Source: Methanospirillum stamsii (GTDB taxonomy: Archaea > Halobacteriota > Methanomicrobia > Methanomicrobiales > Methanospirillaceae). Taken from it: a DNA stretch of 64,000 nt. The notes beneath the pieces are model-generated. The model was not told where the DNA came from and did no database searches. It saw only the letters and a list, made by a program, of their open reading frames with translations. Shown here piece by piece: positions 58,410 to 64,000 of this stretch (its first letter is position 1; each line of letters starts with the position of its first letter). Position numbers and translations under genes: made by a program. The stretch lies in NCBI RefSeq assembly GCF_046244385.1, contig NZ_CP176366.1, positions 3,596,001 through 3,660,000 of the forward strand, read 5' to 3'.

Positions 58410-59242
58410 ATTACCACCCTGATATTACTAACTTCAAAACCGCGCTCCGGAGTAATTTTTACTGCAAATTTCACAAGATCGCGGTCTTCGAGGTGTATCA
58501 TGACCCCTCGGAATTTCTCAATATACAAAACCCGCTGCCTTTTAGCGCTGGAAGACTCCTCCCATTTAAAGTGGATAACTGCATCCATCGCATCAGCAAC
58601 TTCAATCTCCTGGTATTGATTTAAAATTCCTTTTGTCAGCATTAAATAAAATGTTGTATTCCATTTTTTCGAAACACGCTGCATTCCCCTGAGATACGCA
58701 GATAAATCAGGCCATTTGCCTGCAGCAATATATTGTGTTGCAATTTCAGTCAGAGAATCAATGATAACCATACTCTGATGATTCACCTCATCCAGAGTGT
58801 AAGAAAGCGTAGTAAGGAGATTATCGTGGATTTTGCGGCGCGCCGTCATGCGTTCTATGATATCGTCATACTCCGAATACCATCCTATCGGAACCAGACT
58901 GGTATCAAAATAAATATCAGAAAGATCATCAAAAATTATCTTATCGATGTCAGATAGAAGATCATTGTGAAAGGAAAGAGAGATCTCACGGATAATAGAC
59001 TCTTTTCTCTTCGTGACCGTGATATATCGTATCTCTTTTGGAATCATCACCTTTCCGTTCGGATTGTCCTTCCCCATCATGTGAGACAGATGAATCATGG
59101 AGGTATATGCAAACTCATTCTTGCCAGATCCAATGTCCCCCTTCAGTAACACCACAGAGCCCGGAGGAATACCTCCATCAAAAACCGGATCAAGCGTTGA
59201 TAACCCGGTTGGCATATGTTGTTCAATTTTTATTCCGGCCAT
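58406..59242 (-). CDS. RecA/KaiC-like ATPase with non-canonical Walker A (GKN)
   Basis: 278 residues. TGLSTLDPVFDGGIPPGSVVLLKGDIGSGKNEFAY shows the KaiC-type fold, but the P-loop is GDIGSGKN (35-42), with Asn where Thr/Ser normally holds the magnesium. Walker B is MVIIDSLTEIATQ. A large middle insertion (DNPNGKVMIPKEI ... IIERMTARRKIHD) is unusual. Weak or no ATP hydrolysis is possible. It is first in a two-gene operon and diverges from the GspE/TadC pair across 238 bp. Confidence 0.8.
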   Translation of the reverse strand: MAGIKIEQHMPTGLSTLDPVFDGGIPPGSVVLLKGDIGSGKNEFAYTSMIHLSHMMGKDNPNGKVMIPKEIRYITVTKRKESIIREISLSFHNDLLSDIDKIIFDDLSDIYFDTSLVPIGWYSEYDDIIERMTARRKIHDNLLTTLSYTLDEVNHQSMVIIDSLTEIATQYIAAGKWPDLSAYLRGMQRVSKKWNTTFYLMLTKGILNQYQEIEVADAMDAVIHFKWEESSSAKRQRVLYIEKFRGVMIHLEDRDLVKFAVKITPERGFEVSNIRVVI

Positions 59243-59401
59243 TATTCGAAGATCCGATTACCACTATTTCATCAGAACTCATAAATTAATTCTTTGGAAT
59301 GGAGATTAAGAAAAACTCAATTTTTATTATACTTACACCTTTTTGCAATTGAATGGTAAATGCAAAATCTTACAGATATCCTATGTAATTGTGATTATTT
59401 T

Positions 59402-59418
59402 TATGCTATGATAGCATA
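59402..59418. promoter_or_regulatory. 17-bp perfect palindrome upstream of the secretion operon
   Basis: TATGCTAT-g-ATAGCATA, about 63-79 bp before the ATPase ATG at 59481 and 160 bp upstream of the KaiC-like start at 59242. A weaker TGGTG/CACCA dyad follows at 59433-59449. It may be a regulator site shared by both divergent operons. The gap 59243-59480 has no gene. Confidence 0.5.
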
Positions 59419-59480
59419 TGATATTTTTACGTGGTGCCTGGGGAACACCATTTTAATACCTATGTGTCTGGTGGTTTGTT

Positions 59481-61412
59481 ATGGGGGATGCCAAAATAAG
59501 TGATGATAGTAACGTTCCAAATAAAAAAAGTCGTTCAATTAAGATCAAAGTTCCCAGGTTCAGCCTTGGAAAATCTGCCCCCAAGGATAAAACAGATATT
59601 CAGAAGAAATCCATTCAGCTTCCTTTTTTAAAAGGTCCTGGAATCAGGAAAGTCCCTCATGTTGAACTTGAAAAGAAGGAAGTTACTGAAAACCAGGATA
59701 AAACGGCTGAAAAAGGATCCGGAATTACCAGGATTAAACTTCCTGTTTTAAACAAAGAAGAAGAGATCACTGCCAGAGAAAAGGATCTTCAGCAAACTTT
59801 TAAAACCGAAAAAGAGAGTGTCGACCCGGGATTTGAAAGAAAACTTTTAAGGAAACTTAGTGTTACCCAGAAAAGAGGATTTGAAACCTATGATATGGAA
59901 AAGCACAGGAGCCTTTTAGAGATAAAACTTCCCTATCCCTATGAATCTAAACAGGAATACTGGGTTGATCCAGGCCTTGCAAAAATAATTATTGCTAACA
60001 ATCTAAAATCAAGATTAACAGAATATCTTCTTTTTGAACCCGAACTTACTCCTTTTGAGTATGAATTATTAGAGAGGATTCACGAGGATTTACGGGATGT
60101 CCTCATCCTTACTGATGAAGAACTAGGTATCGAGAGGAAAAAACTCCTTATCTCCAAGGTAATAGATCTTATCGATTATTATGGAATACAACTAGATAAA
60201 AAGTCATTATTTAAGATTGAATATTACCTGATACGAAACTACCTTGGATGGGGAAGAATCAATGCACTCATGATTGATCCACTCATCGAGGATATCTCAT
60301 GTGATGGTGACAATGTCCCGATATTCCTGTTTCACCGGAAGGAACAGAATATTAAAACCAATATTTCATTTGATACGAATTCGTTAATTTCACTCGCGAT
60401 CACCCTGGCCCAGAGATCCGGAAAACACATCTCATCTGCAAATCCCATTGTTGATGCGACGATGCCTGACGGTTCGCGTCTGCAGCTGACATTCGGAACC
60501 GAAGTGACATCCCGGGGAACATCATTTACCATTCGTAAATTCAGGGAAACCCCATTTACTCCTGTAGACCTGATGGACCTGCATACCTTTAACGTCGAAA
60601 TGCTGGTCTACTTCTGGCTTTCCATTGAAAACAACAAAAGCCTTGTTTTTATCGGGGGCACTGCATCTGGAAAAACAACATCGCTTAATGCCGTCTCACT
60701 TTTTATTCCTCCCCTGGCCAAGGTAATATCCATTGAAGACACGAGGGAAGTGACTCTCTTTCATGATAACTGGATTGCCAGTATCACAAGAGAGATAGTA
60801 GCCGAAGGAGGAGGAACCCAGGTAGACATGTTCATGCTCCTGAAAGCTGCAATGCGTCAGAGACCCGAGTATATTCTGGTCGGAGAAGTCCGGGGTCATG
60901 AAGCACAGACATTATTCCAGGCAATGAATACCGGACATACAACCTTTTCCACAATGCATGCAGGAAGCGTTGATGCAGCAATTCACCGGCTTGAAAATGA
61001 ACCTCTGAATGTTCCAAGAAATATGCTCCAGGCCCTGAACATCATGAGCATCCAGAAACAGATCCAGATGGGACCTGACCGTGTCAGACGATGCGATGAA
61101 ATTGTCGAGATTGCAGGTATTGATCCGGCTACCGGAAATATCATGGTCAATACAGTTTTTGAATATGATCCGGTCGGCGATGACTTTTCTTACACCGGCA
61201 GATCCCAGGTGCTTGGAGAGATTGCAGCATTTCATGGATGGGGTCCGGAAAAACTGGTTGAAGAGATGGACAGAAGGAAAAAGGTTCTTTCTGCAATTTG
61301 GGACCAGAATATCAGGGATTACATGACTTTTACCAAAGTAATCCAGGCATATTACATTGACAAAGATAATGTCATTAACAATCTTGATGATCTTTCCATA
61401 ATTGTAGCATGA
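59481..61412 (+). CDS. Type II/IV secretion (TadA/GspE/ArlI-type) ATPase
   Basis: 643 residues. The hexameric ATPase core: Walker A IGGTASGKTT (about 391-400), Asp box ISIEDTREV, Walker B YILVGEVRGHEA and His box TTFSTMHAG. The N-terminal 160 residues look disordered and basic, with four copies of an I-[KQ]-[VL]-P-x-[FLP] motif near residues 22, 45, 85 and 148. This powers assembly of archaellum, pilus or secretion pseudopili. It overlaps the TadC gene by 4 bp. No pilin gene is near, so the filament is unknown. Cytoplasmic, membrane-associated. Confidence 0.94.
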   Translation: MGDAKISDDSNVPNKKSRSIKIKVPRFSLGKSAPKDKTDIQKKSIQLPFLKGPGIRKVPHVELEKKEVTENQDKTAEKGSGITRIKLPVLNKEEEITAREKDLQQTFKTEKESVDPGFERKLLRKLSVTQKRGFETYDMEKHRSLLEIKLPYPYESKQEYWVDPGLAKIIIANNLKSRLTEYLLFEPELTPFEYELLERIHEDLRDVLILTDEELGIERKKLLISKVIDLIDYYGIQLDKKSLFKIEYYLIRNYLGWGRINALMIDPLIEDISCDGDNVPIFLFHRKEQNIKTNISFDTNSLISLAITLAQRSGKHISSANPIVDATMPDGSRLQLTFGTEVTSRGTSFTIRKFRETPFTPVDLMDLHTFNVEMLVYFWLSIENNKSLVFIGGTASGKTTSLNAVSLFIPPLAKVISIEDTREVTLFHDNWIASITREIVAEGGGTQVDMFMLLKAAMRQRPEYILVGEVRGHEAQTLFQAMNTGHTTFSTMHAGSVDAAIHRLENEPLNVPRNMLQALNIMSIQKQIQMGPDRVRRCDEIVEIAGIDPATGNIMVNTVFEYDPVGDDFSYTGRSQVLGEIAAFHGWGPEKLVEEMDRRKKVLSAIWDQNIRDYMTFTKVIQAYYIDKDNVINNLDDLSIIVA

Positions 61413-63334
61413 TTGCCGGAAAATTTGTTAAACGGATGGTTTTCCGTAACCCGGATAAATACCACAATCTTCACAAAGACTTAATTGGTATCAGATCCGG
61501 ACTGACCCTGGAACAGTTTTTAAACCAGGCAATACTCGTTTCTATCGGGGTCGGTATTTTTTGCGGGATTATTGGATTTATCACTGGCTTTGCTCTTTTT
61601 TCTCTGGACCTTGGACTAAAACCTGAACTCTATAATGTCCTGAACATCTCCTTTGATCCGGATACCGGCGGACTTCCCATAATTATCATGGTCCAGGTAC
61701 TCCTGGCCATTATCCTTTTTATCCTCGGAACATTTCTGACATATGTAATATACACCAACATACCTGCTTTATCCAAAAAAACCCGTGAGACAAAGATTAC
61801 TATCGGTCTTCCAAATGCAGTCTCATATATGTACGCCATGAGAAAGGGTGGTGCCGAAATGATTACCATTCTTCGCTCAATATCAGAAATGTCGGCAATT
61901 TATGGAGAAATCTCTTATGAATTCAGACAGGCAGTACGAGATGCAGACTTTTTTGGATATGATATAATAAATGCGCTCAAAATGGTTGGTGAAACAACAC
62001 CAAGCAGGAAACTTCGCGATTTTCTTCAGGATCTCATCTCAACGGTAGAAAGCGGAGGAAACCTTGCACAATTTTTACAGGACAGAGTTTTCATCCTCCA
62101 GGAAGAGGCGAAATTTGAACAGAAACAATTTCTTCAGTTTCTGGGTCTGGTCGCAGAGATATATGTGACAATCTTTATTGCAGGGCCCCTCTTTCTCATC
62201 GTCATCCTTGTTGTCATGGGAATGATGGGATCATCAGCAATACTTGAATTATCGCTGATCGGATATCTGGTCCTCCCAATCGGTGCTACCATTTTTATTC
62301 TCATGATTGATACCATCTCCATAAAAGACGAGAATATTGTCAGATATGTGAAGGCAAAATGGCTCAACCAGTATACCGATGTCCGGATTACAGAAACCGG
62401 AGGTGAAGAACATCTCTTTACCGCTATAGCAAGGTTTGACAAGATAAAACCATTAAAACGCTGGCTTGCAAATCCTATCCAGGGATTTGTTCAGTACCCG
62501 GAATTATCGTTTTTTATCACCGTGCCAATCGCTCTGGCTTATGTAATTTTTATCTTTCTGACTATTCCGGCCGGAACATTGGAAGACAACATCAATTACA
62601 TCGACGACCAGTTGATGGTTGCCCTGCTTATTACCCTCATTCCTTTTGCGGTCTTCTATACCCGCTGGAACCAGAAGATAAGATCTTTAGAATCAATGAT
62701 TCCGGATTTTCTTGATCGTATGGCAGGTATTAATGAAGTCGGGATAACCCTGACCCAGTCAATCTCAGTTATCGCAAGGGCAAACATGGGTATCCTGGGA
62801 TATGAAATTAACCGGATTCATCGGGATATTGAGTGGGGTGCAAATTTCTCCGATGCTCTTATCAGGTTCGAACACCGGGTAAGAACAGCACTCATTGCAA
62901 GAACCGTCACCCTGATAACACGGGCAGCAACGATGAGCAGTTCCATCGCTTCATTACTCAGGATAGCAGCAAATGATGCCCGAATGTCTGAAAACTTGCG
63001 TAGAGACCGATTTTCAGAGATGTTTATCTATACTGCTATTGTATACCTTTCATTTTTTGTCTTCATCTTCGTGATAGGGGTAATTAATACCCAGTTTCTC
63101 ACAGTTCTGGCTGCGCAAAGCAAAGAAGGATTATCAATGGCCGGGCCTCTTTCAAATCTTGGTGCAACTTCTCTCATTACAATGGACAGATTACTCTATC
63201 ATATCTGCCTTATCCAGGGACTTTGTTCAGGTCTGATGGCAGGACTTATGGGCGAATCATCAATAAAAGCGGGTGTAAAGCACAGTTGCATCTTGATTAT
63301 CGGTGCATTAATAGCCTTTAACTTCATGTTCTAA
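61409..63334 (+). CDS. TadC/GspF/ArlJ-type secretion platform membrane protein
   Basis: 641 residues, about nine membrane helices: two near 45-130, four near 250-360, 370-420, and three at the C-terminus. Two GspF/TadC-type cytoplasmic modules can be recognised: PNAVSYMYAMRKGGAEMITIL ... LQDLISTVESGGNLAQFLQDR, and PDFLDRMAGINEVGITLTQSISV ... FSDALIRFEHR. It is the polytopic platform that binds the ATPase. Its ATG overlaps the ATPase stop (ATGA), so they are one translation unit. Longer than typical ArlJ (about 560), closer to the archaeal Tad-like branch. Confidence 0.92.
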   Translation: MIAGKFVKRMVFRNPDKYHNLHKDLIGIRSGLTLEQFLNQAILVSIGVGIFCGIIGFITGFALFSLDLGLKPELYNVLNISFDPDTGGLPIIIMVQVLLAIILFILGTFLTYVIYTNIPALSKKTRETKITIGLPNAVSYMYAMRKGGAEMITILRSISEMSAIYGEISYEFRQAVRDADFFGYDIINALKMVGETTPSRKLRDFLQDLISTVESGGNLAQFLQDRVFILQEEAKFEQKQFLQFLGLVAEIYVTIFIAGPLFLIVILVVMGMMGSSAILELSLIGYLVLPIGATIFILMIDTISIKDENIVRYVKAKWLNQYTDVRITETGGEEHLFTAIARFDKIKPLKRWLANPIQGFVQYPELSFFITVPIALAYVIFIFLTIPAGTLEDNINYIDDQLMVALLITLIPFAVFYTRWNQKIRSLESMIPDFLDRMAGINEVGITLTQSISVIARANMGILGYEINRIHRDIEWGANFSDALIRFEHRVRTALIARTVTLITRAATMSSSIASLLRIAANDARMSENLRRDRFSEMFIYTAIVYLSFFVFIFVIGVINTQFLTVLAAQSKEGLSMAGPLSNLGATSLITMDRLLYHICLIQGLCSGLMAGLMGESSIKAGVKHSCILIIGALIAFNFMF

Positions 63335-63362
63335 AAAACAGAATCAAAAATTTTCGATGGTA

Positions 63363-64000
63363 TTATTGATATTGTGCAACAGAAGAGGCCATATTAGAAC
63401 GACGCCATTCCCTAAACCGAAGGCGGGTATCCCATATTAATTCCCGAAGACCGCTTTCAGATGAATCCAGCAGATCGGAAAGGGGCTTTGTGGCCCTTTG
63501 ATCATTCATTTCATATAACAGAACAGCAACCCACGCCCGGCGATTCAGAGGTCCACGATATAAAAGGGGAATAAGAATCTCTATTGTCTGAGGTCCCAGT
63601 TTAAGGATTTCAGCTGCCGCCTGCATGGCCTGCATCGGATCATCAAGGTTGGAAAGATATTCAGAGATATCATGAGGTTTAAGAGAAACCTGCTCTGCAG
63701 ACCATCCCTGTCTGTCACCAGTTACCGGCGTAGGATCTTTTTGGTATTCAGCCAGTTCACTTTCTGCCAGGAGTCGGGTCAGGTGAGTATTTTCTGTATC
63801 CAGACGCATAATCCGGGATGCCAGCGCTGAATTCTCGGATTCCTTCCCGGCCAGTTTCGCAGATAAACTTTGAATCTGGCGATACAATGCATGAACCGGT
63901 TCTTCTTTATCTTCCCGGATGGTTTTTTCGAGCAAAATCAGTCGTGAACGGATTCTCTCCAGCTCTGAACGAAGAGCTTCATTGTTACCACTGATAAGAG
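63363..64000 (-). CDS. Coiled-coil / HEAT-repeat protein, N-terminus beyond window
   Basis: Minus-strand frame open from 63363 to the window edge, so the N-terminus lies outside. A TTG at 63935 is not the start: upstream codons stay open (ISGNNEALRSELERIRSRLIL). The first 80 residues form a coiled coil (REDKEEPVHALYRQIQSLSAKLAG). The rest, about residues 95-190, is a HEAT-like helical region (DPMQAMQAAAEILKLGPQTIEILIPLLYRG ... RAWVAVLLYEMNDQRATKPLSDLL). Convergent with the TadC gene (28 bp between stops). A scaffold protein is inferred; no enzyme motif. Confidence 0.7.
   Translation of the reverse strand, partial: LISGNNEALRSELERIRSRLILLEKTIREDKEEPVHALYRQIQSLSAKLAGKESENSALASRIMRLDTENTHLTRLLAESELAEYQKDPTPVTGDRQGWSAEQVSLKPHDISEYLSNLDDPMQAMQAAAEILKLGPQTIEILIPLLYRGPLNRRAWVAVLLYEMNDQRATKPLSDLLDSSESGLRELIWDTRLRFREWRRSNMASSVAQYQ

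Noticed and set aside
63363..63935. Start of the coiled-coil/HEAT protein at 63935
   Set aside because: The TTG there is not a boundary; the frame stays open with coiled-coil sequence to the window edge.

Overview
The window is a 64 kb piece of a euryarchaeal chromosome, most likely a mesophilic methanogen of the Methanomicrobiales. Gene content resembles Methanospirillum from memory; no search was run. The archaeal assignment rests on the archaeal 16S/23S rRNA operon, sn-glycerol-1-phosphate dehydrogenase, PriS/GINS/PolB replication genes, aIF2-alpha, rpL44e, rpS27e and Nop10, an eukaryote-like ProRS, and TATA-type promoters. A cobyrinate/Ni-sirohydrochlorin a,c-diamide synthase fits a methanogen. 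Bacterial-type genes (uvrABC, SpoIIE phosphatase, STAS, CheC, pyruvate phosphate dikinase) suit a mesophile that has acquired bacterial genes.

Left arm (1-5.8 kb, all minus): one compact operon of UPF0058, elp3, priS, GINS, rpl44e, rps27e, aIF2-alpha, nop10 and a PAC2 protein, with many overlapping start/stop codons. It joins replication initiation to translation and rRNA modification. Next come UPF0179 and egsA (minus), diverging by only 14 bp from DUF63-spoIIM-proS (plus).

Middle (10.4-25.8 kb): a ThiD-like kinase, a 5TM-LYT/SpoIIE phosphatase, pyruvate phosphate dikinase with a palindrome over its TATA box, a lipoprotein, a complete 1452-bp insertion sequence with a 7-bp target duplication and a frameshifted transposase, adenine deaminase, an RNB-family RNase, STAS, DUF3303, a ThiC-like protein, a DUF523-like/deoxyribosyltransferase fusion, CheC, PsiE and a small membrane protein.

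The rRNA operon (30.8 down to 25.84 kb, minus) runs 16S - tRNA-Ala(UGC) - 23S - tRNA-Cys(GCA) - 5S. The tRNA-Cys lies between 23S and 5S. Two tandem TATA boxes and a 16S processing stem are visible.

Right half: pyrD-pyrK (minus), then malate dehydrogenase-like, polB and cfbB (plus), CBS-type pyrophosphatase (minus), a SHOCT membrane protein, a 457-bp gap with two structured RNA candidates, and the uvrA-uvrC-uvrB operon. Two very large secreted PEGA/InlB-like/PKD-repeat proteins follow. Then come a cyclophilin and an FKBP tail to tail, a CYTH protein, a phosphoesterase and a B12/radical-SAM protein. The end holds two KaiC/FlaH-like ATPases divergent from a GspE/TadC-type secretion pair, and a HEAT/coiled-coil protein that runs off the edge.

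Points most worth a second look: three intergenic structured-RNA candidates (31.16, 40.26 and 40.47 kb), the IS with a slippery A9 run placed just upstream of ade, the rRNA operon order, the secretion ATPase/KaiC module with a non-canonical Walker A and a repeated N-terminal motif, and the palindromic operators at ppdK and the secretion operon.
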